From contig NZ_CP166850.1 of NCBI RefSeq assembly GCF_041346945.1, positions 2,666,001 through 2,730,000 of the forward strand: a stretch of 64,000 nucleotides of DNA, in the 5' to 3' direction. The translations under genes and the position numbers were made by a program. This DNA comes from Amycolatopsis sp. cg9 (GTDB lineage: Bacteria; Actinomycetota; Actinomycetes; Mycobacteriales; Pseudonocardiaceae). Below the pieces are notes generated by a model. It was not told the origin of the DNA. It ran no database searches and saw only the letters and a program-made list of their open reading frames with translations. This document shows positions 51,862 to 59,438 of the stretch, one piece after another; position 1 is the stretch's first letter; every line of letters begins with the position of its first letter.

Positions 51862-53208
51862 ATGACGACGGCAGTCCGGCCGGACGCGGCGCTGTGGCGG
51901 CTCGGCGGGGTCCTGATCATGGGCGCGGTGCTGTCGATCCTGGACGCGACGATCGTGACCGTCGGGATCGACTCGATCGCCCGTGACCTGGAGAGCCCGC
52001 TGACCACGGTGCAGTGGGTGGCGAGCGCGTACCTGCTGGCGGCGTCGGTGGCGATCCCGCTGTCGGGCTGGCTGACCGACCGCTTCGGCGGCCGCGCGGT
52101 GTGGCTGACCGCGGTGGCCCTCTTCACGGCCGGCACGCTGCTGTGCGGCTTCGCCTGGTCGGCGCCGGCGCTGATCGCGTTCCGGGTGCTCCACGGACTG
52201 GGCGGCGGGCTGATGCAGCCGGTCGGCCAGGCGGTGTTCGCGCAGGCCGCGGGCCCGGCGCTGGGCCGGATGATCGGCGTGATCACCCTCCCGGCGACGG
52301 TGGCCCCGGTACTGGGCCCGATGCTCGGCGGTGCCCTGGTGGCGGACTTCGGCTGGCGCTGGATGTTCTTCGGCATCGTCCCGCTGGGCGTGGCGACGTT
52401 CCTGTTCGCCCGCCGGCTGCTCCCGGCCCCGGAGCCCGGCGGCGTCCGCGCACCGCTCGACGTGGTCGGCATCGTGCTGCTGTCGCCGGGTCTCGGCGCG
52501 CTGGTCTACGGCTTGTCCGAGGGCGTCCTCGTGGCCGCGGCGGCGGGCGCGGTGCTGTTGCTGGCGTACGGCGTCCACGCGGCCCGGACGCCGTCGCCGG
52601 TGCTCGACCTGACGCTGTTCCGGAACCGCGGGTTCGCGGTGGCGAGCGCGAGCACGTTCCTGCTCGGGGCGTCGCTGTACAGCTCGATGCTGCTCTTGCC
52701 GCTGTACTACCAGCAGGTCGAGCAGGCGAGCGCGTTGCGCGCCGGCCTGCTGCTGGCACCCCAGGCCCTGGGCTCGGCGGCGGTGATGCTCGCGGGCGGG
52801 CGCCTCTTGGCCCGCTTCGGCCCCCGCCGGATGATGCTGACCGGCATCGGGCTGTCGGTGCTGGGCACGATCGCGTTCACGCAGCTCGGCGCCGAGCCGG
52901 GCGGCCTCCTCCTGACGGCGTCCCTCCTGATCCGCGGCGCCGGCCTGGGCGCGGCGACGACCCCGGGCATGACAACCCTGTACGGCTCGCTGGAGCGCTC
53001 CCGCATCCCGCGCGCGGCCAGCGCGTTCAACGTGGTCAACCGCATCGGCGGCTCCCTCGGCACGGCCCTGCTGGCCGCGATCCTGCACCACGCACTGACC
53101 GCGTCGGCACCCCCGGCGGCGTTCGGCACGACGTTCACGTGGGCGTTGGCGCTGTCGGTCCTGACCCTGATCCCCGCCGCCTTCTTCCCCCGGAGGAGCC
53201 CCCGATGA
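51862..53208 (+). CDS. MFS DHA2-type exporter coupled to mycothiol amidase
   Basis: The 448-residue protein has 12-14 membrane helices and DHA2 motifs (SILDATIVTVGIDSIARDL; GWLTDRFGGRAVWLTAVALF; motif C-like LPATVAPVLGPMLGGALV). It is an EmrB/QacA-like proton antiporter for drugs or toxic conjugates. Its stop overlaps the mca start (ATGA), so exporter and detoxification enzyme are made together under TetR control. This suggests export of mercapturic-acid products or of the electrophile itself. Confidence 0.9.
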   Translation: MTTAVRPDAALWRLGGVLIMGAVLSILDATIVTVGIDSIARDLESPLTTVQWVASAYLLAASVAIPLSGWLTDRFGGRAVWLTAVALFTAGTLLCGFAWSAPALIAFRVLHGLGGGLMQPVGQAVFAQAAGPALGRMIGVITLPATVAPVLGPMLGGALVADFGWRWMFFGIVPLGVATFLFARRLLPAPEPGGVRAPLDVVGIVLLSPGLGALVYGLSEGVLVAAAAGAVLLLAYGVHAARTPSPVLDLTLFRNRGFAVASASTFLLGASLYSSMLLLPLYYQQVEQASALRAGLLLAPQALGSAAVMLAGGRLLARFGPRRMMLTGIGLSVLGTIAFTQLGAEPGGLLLTASLLIRGAGLGAATTPGMTTLYGSLERSRIPRAASAFNVVNRIGGSLGTALLAAILHHALTASAPPAAFGTTFTWALALSVLTLIPAAFFPRRSPR

Positions 53209-54050
53209 AGCTTCGCCTCCTGGCCGTCCACGCCCACCCCGACGACGAATCCAGCAAGGGCGCGGCCACCTTGGCCCGCTACGCCGCCGAAGGCGTCGAC
53301 GTCCTGGTGGCCACCTGCACCGGCGGCGAGCGCGGCGACGTCCTGAACCCGGCCGTCGACACCGAGGAGACCCGCGCGAACCTCCCGGCGATCCGCCGCC
53401 GCGAAATGGCGGCCGCCGCCGAGATCCTCGGCGTCCGCCACCGCTTCCTCGGCTTGACCGACTCCGGCCTGCCGGCCGAAGGCGAGCCCTTGCCCGAAGG
53501 CAGCTTCGCGGCCCTCCCCCTGGCGGAGGCGGCGGCCCCGCTGGTCGCGCTGATCCGCGAGTTCCGCCCCCACGTACTGATCACGTACGACGAAACAGGC
53601 GGCTACCCCCACCCGGACCACATCCGCACCCACGAGGCGACCGTCGAAGCCTTCACCGCCGCGGCCGACCCCGCCCGCTACCCGGGCACGGGAGCCCCGT
53701 GGCAACCGCAGAAGCTGTACTACCAGGCAACCTTGAGCCGAGCGTGGTTCGTCGCCCTCCACGAGGCCACCCTGGCCGCCGGCCTCGAGTCCCCGATGAC
53801 CGAGGTCCTGGCGGAACTCCCACCCGAGGACACCCTGACGGTGACAACCCGAATCCGCTGCGAGGCCCACTTCGCCACCCGCGACAAAGCCCTCCTGTCC
53901 CACACCACCCAGGTCGACCCGGCCCACCCGTTCTTCGCCCACTCACGCGAGATCGAGCGAGAAGCCTGGCCGTACGAGGACTACCACCTGGCCCACCCCA
54001 CCCCAGGCCCCGAACCGGAGGACGACCTCTTCGCAGGAGTCACCCCATGA
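53205..54050 (+). CDS. mca: Mycothiol S-conjugate amidase
   Basis: The 281-residue protein has the LmbE/PIG-L fold with zinc ligands in AVHAHPDDESSKGAATLARY (His11, Asp14) and HPDH near 136-139. The segment CTGGERGDVLNPAVD is characteristic of Mca rather than the related deacetylase MshB. Mca cleaves mycothiol S-conjugates of toxins to release a mercapturic acid, which is then exported. The coupled MFS exporter fits that pathway. The C-terminus ends a little early with a Pro-rich tail. AGGAG at its end serves a following start codon at 54047. Confidence 0.93.
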   Translation: MKLRLLAVHAHPDDESSKGAATLARYAAEGVDVLVATCTGGERGDVLNPAVDTEETRANLPAIRRREMAAAAEILGVRHRFLGLTDSGLPAEGEPLPEGSFAALPLAEAAAPLVALIREFRPHVLITYDETGGYPHPDHIRTHEATVEAFTAAADPARYPGTGAPWQPQKLYYQATLSRAWFVALHEATLAAGLESPMTEVLAELPPEDTLTVTTRIRCEAHFATRDKALLSHTTQVDPAHPFFAHSREIEREAWPYEDYHLAHPTPGPEPEDDLFAGVTP

Positions 54051-54571
54051 CCGCGGCCCCTCCCAGCTCAGCCACCCGCGCCCGCCCCGGGCTCGCCTCC
54101 GCCGGCCAAGCGCAGGCCCGCCGGCCCCGGCCCCAGCACCTTCGGCCGCTGCTCGGCCTGGTCTCGTGCGCCACCCCGGCTTGCTTCAGCCGGCCAACTG
54201 TGGGCCCGTCGGTTGCGGTTCCCGCGCCGTCGGCCGCTGCTCGGCCTGGTCTCGTGCGCCGCTCCGGCTTGCTTCAGCCGGCCAAGCGCAGGCCTGCCGG
54301 CTCCGGCCCCGGACACCGTCGATCGCCGCCCTGCCCAGCCCAGGGGCCGGCTTCGGCTCCCGCCGTGTCGATCGCTGCCGGGCCCGGTTTCGCGTGCGCC
54401 GCCCCGGCTCGCGTCGAGCGGCTCGGTCAGGCGCGGGCCCACCGGCTCCCGGCACCGTCGGCAGCTGCCCGGCCCGCCCGGTCCGACCTGCCCCGCTTCA
54501 GCCGACCAACCGCAGGCCCGCCGGTTCCGGTTCCCGCACCCTCGGCCGCCGCACCTCAGCTCACACCGTGA
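54047..54571 (+). CDS. Translationally coupled open frame through tandem repeats (doubtful protein)
   Basis: An ATG at 54047 overlaps the mca stop (ATGA) and has AGGAG seven bases upstream, an ideal coupled start. The 174-codon frame that follows is almost entirely Ala/Pro/Arg/Gly low complexity made from degenerate 88-base repeats, with no domain or membrane segment. Other frames on both strands stay open too, as expected in such GC-rich repeats. The start signals may belong to a former small gene after mca whose body was replaced by repeats. Confidence 0.35.
   Translation: MTAAPPSSATRARPGLASAGQAQARRPRPQHLRPLLGLVSCATPACFSRPTVGPSVAVPAPSAAARPGLVRRSGLLQPAKRRPAGSGPGHRRSPPCPAQGPASAPAVSIAAGPGFACAAPARVERLGQARAHRLPAPSAAARPARSDLPRFSRPTAGPPVPVPAPSAAAPQLTP
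54060..54560. repeat. Degenerate tandem repeat array, unit about 88 bases
   Basis: Two clear adjacent units, 54143-54230 and 54231-54319, share long identical stretches (GGCCGCTGCTCGGCCTGGTC and CGGCTTGCTTCAGCCGGCCA) exactly 88 bases apart. More diverged or shortened copies lie before and after, for about five or six in all; copies of CAGCCGACCAACCGCAGGCC and CTCGGCCGCCGCACCTCAG mark the last. The period is not a multiple of three, so the units do not encode one protein repeat. Confidence 0.7.
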
Positions 54572-55727
54572 CCCGCAGCTCCTTCAACCCGCGAATCACG
54601 AACTCCGGCCGCCGCGGCGGTGCCTCCACCAACCGCAACCCCGGCAGCTTCTCCGCCAAAGCACTCAGCGCGGCCGCGATCTCCACCCGAGCCAACGGAG
54701 CCCCCACGCAATAGTGAATCCCCAGCCCGAAACCCAAATGGGCATTCGGCGTCCGCCCGATGTCCAGCCGGTCCGGCTCGTCGAACACCTCCGGGTCCCG
54801 CGCCGCGGCGCCCAGCAGCGCCCCGATCTTCTGGCCCTCCGAAACGGCGTACCCGCGGATCGTCACGTCCTCGGTGGCCGTCCGCTCGAACAGCTGCAGC
54901 GGAGCGTCGAACCGGATCAGCTCCTCCACGCACGAATCCAGAAGGGACGGTGAGGCCAGCAGGCGCTCCCACTCCGCCCGGTGCGTCAGCAGCGCCGTGA
55001 TGCCGTTGCCGAGGACGTTCACCGTCGCTTCGTGGCCCGCCATCAGCAGCAGCACCGCGGTGGCCACCAGCTCGTCGGGCGTCAGCTCGCTGCGCAGGAG
55101 GTCGCTGATGATGCCGTCGCCCGGGGCCGAAGCGCGGGCCGAAGCCACCGACCGGACGTACTCGACGAACTCGGCGGAGGCCTGCTCGGCGGCGTCGCGG
55201 TCCGACTCCGGGCGCCCGAACTCGTACATCTTCACGATGGCGTTGGACAGCTCGACCATCCGCGGGCCGTCCGACCCGGGCACGCCGAGCAGCTCGGCGA
55301 TCACCGCGACCGGCAGGGGCTGGGCCAGGTGCTCGAGCAGGTCCGCGCTGCCGTCGGCGGCGATCGCGGCGGCCAGGTCGTCGACCATGTCGGCGGCCAG
55401 CGAAGCGACCATCGGGCGCAGGCGCTGGACGTGGCCGCGGCCGAAGGCGCCCGCGATCAGGCGGCGGAGACGGGTGTGCGCGGGCGGCTCGTTCTCCAGC
55501 AGGGAGTTGCGGTGCAGGAGGTTGAACGACGCGAACCGCTCCAACGGCTGGGCGTCCTGCCAGATCCGGCCCAGGCCGCGGTGGCGCAGGACCGCCGACG
55601 AAGCCGCGTGCGACACCGCGACGGCCATGCCGAGGCCCTCGTGGAAATGGACGTCGCCTTGGGTGCGGAGGGCGGCGAAGGCCGGGTACGGGTCTTCGAG
55701 GAACTCGGGATCGCGGGGGTCGAACAC
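54561..55727 (-). CDS. Cytochrome P450
   Basis: The 388-residue protein has all P450 landmarks: I-helix AGHEATVNVLGNG (Ala where the proton-relay Thr often sits is followed by Thr), ExxR in CVEELIRFDAPLQL and the heme-binding loop HLGFGLGIHYCVGAPLAR with proximal Cys340. It is of the soluble class that uses ferredoxin partners, none of which is adjacent. Substrate is unknown. The GTG start at 55727 faces the DUF5926 gene. Its 3' end overlaps the repeat-derived frame by 11 bases. Confidence 0.93.
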   Translation of the reverse strand: MFDPRDPEFLEDPYPAFAALRTQGDVHFHEGLGMAVAVSHAASSAVLRHRGLGRIWQDAQPLERFASFNLLHRNSLLENEPPAHTRLRRLIAGAFGRGHVQRLRPMVASLAADMVDDLAAAIAADGSADLLEHLAQPLPVAVIAELLGVPGSDGPRMVELSNAIVKMYEFGRPESDRDAAEQASAEFVEYVRSVASARASAPGDGIISDLLRSELTPDELVATAVLLLMAGHEATVNVLGNGITALLTHRAEWERLLASPSLLDSCVEELIRFDAPLQLFERTATEDVTIRGYAVSEGQKIGALLGAAARDPEVFDEPDRLDIGRTPNAHLGFGLGIHYCVGAPLARVEIAAALSALAEKLPGLRLVEAPPRRPEFVIRGLKELRVTV

Positions 55728-55780
55728 GTCGCGAGACTAACCCTTCGATAGCGTTCCAGGCCGAGCCAGAGGAGGCAGCA

Positions 55781-56662
55781 GTGGGCAAGGGCGCGCGCAA
55801 GAAGGGTCCCAAGCAGGCGTCGGACCGCAAGCCGAAGGTGCGCGACGTCTTCGTCGGTCAGCCGTTCGAGGGGCTGGCGGCGGAGCCCGAGCTGATCGCG
55901 CTGCGCGAGTTCGTGCCGTCCGCGACCGCCAAGCTGACCCTCGCCGACGGCGGGGACGTCACGCTCGGCACGGTGCTGCCGATGGCGGCCGCCGCGTTCG
56001 TGCGGTCGGACGGGGAGCGCTACCTCGGCCTGCAGGTCCAGACCCGCTCCTCCGACATCAGCCGTGACCTCGGCCGGTCGCTGAAGTGGCTGCTCGACGC
56101 CAAGGAGGGCGACGTCCTCGGGGTGCCGGACACGACCACGCCGCCGGCCGCCGACGAGCACGCGCGGCTGCAGGACCTGCTGGCGCCGGGTGCCGAACTG
56201 GACGTCACGCTGCACACCGACTTCGCGTGGTGGCTGCCCGAGGACGCCGACGCCACCGGGGACGTCGCGGTGTCGCTCGAGCGCGCGAACGCCGCGATCA
56301 TGCCCACCGAGCGGCTCGGCGCGGGTGCCTACTGGGTCCTCGCCGGCGAGAAGGCGCACCTGCGCTGGGTGCGTCCGGAGCCGGAGAACCTGCTGCTCCA
56401 GGCGCTGGCGCGGCTGTCCGCGGCCGGTGAGCTCGGGCTCGGCGAGGGCACGCGGTACGCGGGCTCCTTCCGGGCGCACGGCCTGCTGGTCCCGGTGTGG
56501 GACCTCGACCCCGAGGCCCACGCCCGTGAGTGGGCCGAGGCGAAGGACGCCCTCGGTGCCCGGCTCGAGACGGCGCTCAAGTCGCTCGACGACGAGCCGC
56601 TGAACGCCGCCGAGCGTCGGGCGCGCGACGGGCTCATCGGCCGTCAGCTCACCCTGCGCTGA
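55781..56662 (+). CDS. DUF5926 family protein
   Basis: The 293-residue protein starts with a basic tail (MGKGARKKGPKQ) and contains VFVGQPFEGLAAEPELIALR and EFVPSATAKLTLADG, segments I associate with the actinobacterial family DUF5926. It is soluble, has many Trp residues in its centre (DFAWWLPEDAD) and resembles SEC-C-neighbour proteins of unknown function. It ends at a hairpin terminator. The basic N-terminus may bind nucleic acid. Confidence 0.8.
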   Translation: MGKGARKKGPKQASDRKPKVRDVFVGQPFEGLAAEPELIALREFVPSATAKLTLADGGDVTLGTVLPMAAAAFVRSDGERYLGLQVQTRSSDISRDLGRSLKWLLDAKEGDVLGVPDTTTPPAADEHARLQDLLAPGAELDVTLHTDFAWWLPEDADATGDVAVSLERANAAIMPTERLGAGAYWVLAGEKAHLRWVRPEPENLLLQALARLSAAGELGLGEGTRYAGSFRAHGLLVPVWDLDPEAHAREWAEAKDALGARLETALKSLDDEPLNAAERRARDGLIGRQLTLR

Positions 56663-56666
56663 CCGG

Positions 56667-56698
56667 CGCTCACCGGGTGGTCGACCACTCGGTGAGCG
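56667..56698. terminator. Terminator after DUF5926 gene
   Basis: Arms CGCTCACCG and CGGTGAGCG enclose a second dyad GTGGTCGACCAC, starting four bases after the stop. Confidence 0.75.
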
Positions 56699-56765
56699 TT
56701 CAACCAGGGCTTTTGTGGCGCACGAGACACCGCCGACCGAACGCGCCGGTGGGACGATTCTCGGC

Positions 56766-57119
56766 GTGATACTCCACATCTGCGGGGCGGCCGACTGGGC
56801 CGAAGTGGGCGAGGGCGGGGAGTACCGGCCGCCGTCGCTGGACGACGTCGGGTTCATCCACTGCTCCGACTTCGGCACGGCGCACCTGCCGGCCAACGCG
56901 CTCTACCGGGGCCGCACCGACCTGGTGCTGCTCGAGATCGACCCGGGGAAGGTCGGCGTCCCGGTCCGCTGGGAGGACGGCGAGCCGCCGCACCCGGCCG
57001 GGGTCTGGTTCCCGCACGTGTACGGTCCGCTGCCGCACGCCGCGGTCGTCGGTGTGCACGAGTTCGGCGAGGTGGACGGCGGCGGTTTCCGGCTGCCGTC
57101 CTCGCTCGCGCACCGCTGA
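56766..57119 (+). CDS. DUF952 family protein
   Basis: The 117-residue protein begins ILHICGAADWAEV and has FIHCSDF, LLEIDPGKVGVPVRWE and WFPHVYGPLP, the conserved His/Trp pattern of DUF952. The fold is related to ADP-ribosyltransferases but the activity is unknown. GTG at 56766 starts directly at the conserved strand; the frame upstream adds 17 residues without family character. Confidence 0.88.
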   Translation: MILHICGAADWAEVGEGGEYRPPSLDDVGFIHCSDFGTAHLPANALYRGRTDLVLLEIDPGKVGVPVRWEDGEPPHPAGVWFPHVYGPLPHAAVVGVHEFGEVDGGGFRLPSSLAHR

Positions 57120-57242
57120 CGTGGGCAGATCGAACCGCCCGGATTCGGGCGGCAACGCAGGCAACCTGAGGGGGCTGTGATGCGTGTTGGGGGAGAAAGC
57201 GACTCGGCTTCTGGCTATCCGACCCCGATGGGAGGCGATACG

Positions 57243-57830
57243 GTGACCGCTGCGGCACCAGTCCTCACCGGGGGAGAGACCTGGGTGACCAGCGCAGGCC
57301 GAGGGAGGGCCGCGACGTTGGCGGGCGAGTTCACCGACTTCGGCGACTTCGTGCAGGCCACCCTGCCGGGGCTGCTGCGGTACGGCCACGCGCTCACCGG
57401 CAACCCGCACGACGCGGCCGACCTCGTGCAGACCGTGCTGGAGAAGATCGGCTCGCGCTGGCACCACGTGCACGAGAAGACCGGTGACCCGCTGGCCTAC
57501 GTCCGCCGGTCGATGGCGAACGCGCACGTCAGCCGCTGGCGTCGGACGCGCCGCGAGAACCTGGTTGCCGACCTGCCGGACACCACGCCGCACGTGCCGG
57601 CCGACCCGTTCGAGCACGAGCCGCTGTGGCGTGCCTTACGGACGCTGCCGCCGCGACAACGCGCGGTGATGGTGCTGCGTTACTACGAAGGTCTCTCGGA
57701 AGCGGAGATCGCCGGGGCCCTCGGCGTCACGCAGGGCACCGTCAAGAGCCAGGCCAGCAAGGCGATCACGTCGCTGCGGACGAAACTCAAGGCGACCGGC
57801 AACGAAGGCGAAGGGAGTGACGCGGGTTGA
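57243..57830 (+). CDS. SigE-family ECF RNA polymerase sigma factor
   Basis: The 195-residue protein has region 2 (VQATLPGLLRYGHALTGNPH, DAADLVQTVLEKIG) and region 4 (LPPRQRAVMVLRYYEGLSEA; LGVTQGTVKSQASKAITSL) of the SigE-type ECF group common in actinomycetes. GTG at 57243 is chosen because GGGAGG lies seven bases upstream, ahead of earlier GTG 57177 and ATG 57228. Codon 132 is TTA (57636-57638), rare in this GC-rich genome. Its stop overlaps the TTG start of its membrane partner. Confidence 0.88.
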   Translation: MTAAAPVLTGGETWVTSAGRGRAATLAGEFTDFGDFVQATLPGLLRYGHALTGNPHDAADLVQTVLEKIGSRWHHVHEKTGDPLAYVRRSMANAHVSRWRRTRRENLVADLPDTTPHVPADPFEHEPLWRALRTLPPRQRAVMVLRYYEGLSEAEIAGALGVTQGTVKSQASKAITSLRTKLKATGNEGEGSDAG

Positions 57831-58651
57831 ACATCTCCGAGGAGGAGCTGGAACAGCGCCTGCGCGCGATGTTCGCCGATGAGCGGCTGGACCTGCCGCC
57901 GCCGGCGGAAGCGGGCGCGGCCATCGTCGCCGGTGCGGGACGCCGTCGGCGCCGGCGCCGGAACCTGCAGGCCGTCACCGGTGTCGCCGCGGCCGTGGTC
58001 GTCGTCTCGGCCGGGCTGACCATGGTGCGGATCCACACCGAGGACGGCACCGCGGTGATGTCCGCCGACGGGACCGACATCAGCGTCAAACCGCCCGAGA
58101 ACCTGACCCAGGGACATCCGGCGCAGCCGCCGGCCCCGGCGCCGACCGGCACCCAGAGCATCGAGGTTTCCGTGCCGCCGGGCACGCCGACGTCGACGCC
58201 GTCGCGATCGTCGTCCTCACGCCCGCCGACGGCCTTGCCGAGCGTCTCGACCGGTCCGCTGCTCGCGGCCGACGGCTTCGGCCGGCTCAAGCTCGGCATG
58301 TCGGAGGCCGAGGTCACCGCGCAGGCCGTCACGCTCAGCGAGGCGCAGGCCGGGGCGAGCTGCACCGTCTACAAGGCGGATGGCGGCGGGGTCCCCGCCA
58401 CCGCGAGCGTCGTCATTTCGAAGGCGGTCGGGCTGGTCGTCGTCACCCCGGACGTCGTCGCGCACACCGCCGAAGGCATCGGCGCCGGAGCCACCAAGGA
58501 GCAGGTGCTCGCTGCCTACCCGGCGGCCAAGGACGAGACCGGTGGCGTCGTCGCCCCGGCGAGCGCGACGGCCGACTACCACTTCCTGCTCGGTGCCGCC
58601 GGAGTCGCCCAGACGAGCTTGATGAGCGTCAACCAGGACTGCGCCGGCTGA
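57827..58651 (+). CDS. Membrane partner of the SigE-family sigma factor
   Basis: The 274-residue protein starts from TTG overlapping the sigma stop (TTGA). It has a cytoplasmic N-terminus of about 45 residues ending in an Arg run, one membrane helix (about 48-67) and a Pro/Ser/Thr-rich linker. A globular extracellular domain after residue 145 (LLAADGFGRLKLGMSEAEV; two Cys, in GASCTVYKAD and NQDCAG) follows. No zinc-finger anti-sigma motif is present, but operon position suggests that it controls the sigma factor or senses its signal. Confidence 0.75.
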   Translation: MNISEEELEQRLRAMFADERLDLPPPAEAGAAIVAGAGRRRRRRRNLQAVTGVAAAVVVVSAGLTMVRIHTEDGTAVMSADGTDISVKPPENLTQGHPAQPPAPAPTGTQSIEVSVPPGTPTSTPSRSSSSRPPTALPSVSTGPLLAADGFGRLKLGMSEAEVTAQAVTLSEAQAGASCTVYKADGGGVPATASVVISKAVGLVVVTPDVVAHTAEGIGAGATKEQVLAAYPAAKDETGGVVAPASATADYHFLLGAAGVAQTSLMSVNQDCAG

Positions 58652-58666
58652 TCGGCCGGCCGCATG

Positions 58667-58714
58667 CGGAAGCCCGGGCTATCCACAGGGGGAGAGCCCG
58701 GGCTTCCGGTTTTC
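58667..58714. terminator. Terminator between sigma operon and ferritin gene
   Basis: Perfect 14-base arms CGGAAGCCCGGGCT and AGCCCGGGCTTCCG flank a 14-base loop, followed by a short T-run (GTTTTC). It can serve both convergent genes. Confidence 0.88.
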
Positions 58715-58734
58715 TCGTGGTGGGAGCGAAGCTC

Positions 58735-59289
58735 TTAGAGCGCGCCGCCGGCCACGGGCGGCATCTGCGCGTCGGCGCCGCTGTCACCGACCGACTCGCG
58801 GTGGAGGTGGTTCTCGACCTCGAACAGGTTGCCGTTCGCGCGCTTGACGACGTTCAGCAGCGTGCTCATCTGGGAGATCTCTTCGACCTGTTCCTTGAGG
58901 AACCACTGCGTGAACTGCTCGCTGATGTAGTCCTCTTCGGCGCGCGCCGCCTTGGCCATCGCGGAGATGTCGACGGCGACCTCCTTCTCCTGCGCCAGTG
59001 CCAGCTCGATGAGCTCGGTGACGCCCGAGAAGTCGTTGCGCACCTCGCCGGTGCCGGGGATTTCGACGTGGTGGTCGCGGTCGAGCATGTACTGCACGAG
59101 CGCCATCGCGTGGTTGCGCTCTTCGACGGACTGCTTGTAGAAGTGCTTCGCCAGCTGCGGCAGGTCCTCGGCGTCGAACCACACCGCGAGCGCGATGTAC
59201 TGCTGTGACGCGTTGAACTCGTTGTGGATCTGCGCCTGCAGCAGTTCGAAGAACTTCGAGCGCGGTTCTTTCTTCTTGGTGAGGGCCAT
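58735..59289 (-). CDS. Bacterial ferritin (BfrB/FtnA-like)
   Basis: The 184-residue protein is a four-helix ferritin. Ferroxidase ligands appear in QIHNEFNASQQYIALAVW, HFYKQSVEERNHAMALVQYM and QEKEVAVDISAMAKAARAEE. It lacks the heme-binding Met pattern of bacterioferritin, so it is the non-heme type. It stores iron as a mineral inside a 24-subunit shell. An IdeR-type box lies about 60-80 bases upstream, where mycobacterial bfrB is activated by iron-loaded IdeR. The ATG lacks a clear ribosome site. Confidence 0.92.
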   Translation of the reverse strand: MALTKKKEPRSKFFELLQAQIHNEFNASQQYIALAVWFDAEDLPQLAKHFYKQSVEERNHAMALVQYMLDRDHHVEIPGTGEVRNDFSGVTELIELALAQEKEVAVDISAMAKAARAEEDYISEQFTQWFLKEQVEEISQMSTLLNVVKRANGNLFEVENHLHRESVGDSGADAQMPPVAGGAL

Positions 59290-59350
59290 GGAGATCAGAA
59301 TAGATCAAGATTGTCGAAAATGCCAATCGGGACTGGTGATCCGCCCCCTA

Positions 59351-59369
59351 TTAGGGTTACCATTCCTAA
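59351..59369. promoter_or_regulatory. IdeR/DmdR-type iron box upstream of ferritin
   Basis: TTAGGGTTACCATTCCTAA keeps the outer TTAGG and CCTAA arms of the 19-base iron box. It lies 62 bases upstream of the ferritin ATG on the minus strand, a position that suits activation rather than repression. A second, weaker box TTAAGTAAGCCTTCCCTAA lies at 59386-59404. Confidence 0.65.
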
Positions 59370-59387
59370 AGAAGACGAACCTAATTT

Positions 59388-59435
59388 AAGTAAGCCTTCC
59401 CTAAATTGTCGCGCGCATTTAGGGAAGGCTTACTT
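59388..59435. terminator. Perfect 18-bp hairpin after arginine deiminase, with iron-box-like arms
   Basis: Arms AAGTAAGCCTTCCCTAAA and TTTAGGGAAGGCTTACTT flank a 12-base loop directly beyond the deiminase stop. The sequence suits a terminator. Each arm also matches much of the iron-box consensus, so it might additionally bind IdeR. Confidence 0.75.
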
Positions 59436-59438
59436 CAT

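Noticed and set aside
54186..54455. Minus-strand frames inside the repeat array
   Set aside because: All are low-complexity products of the 88-base repeats and lack start signals.
54060..54560. CRISPR array
   Set aside because: Units are about 88 bases, contiguous and decayed, with no short fixed repeats separated by unique spacers and no cas genes.
54561..55727. P450 as part of the mca operon
   Set aside because: It is on the opposite strand and converges with mca, with the repeat array between them.
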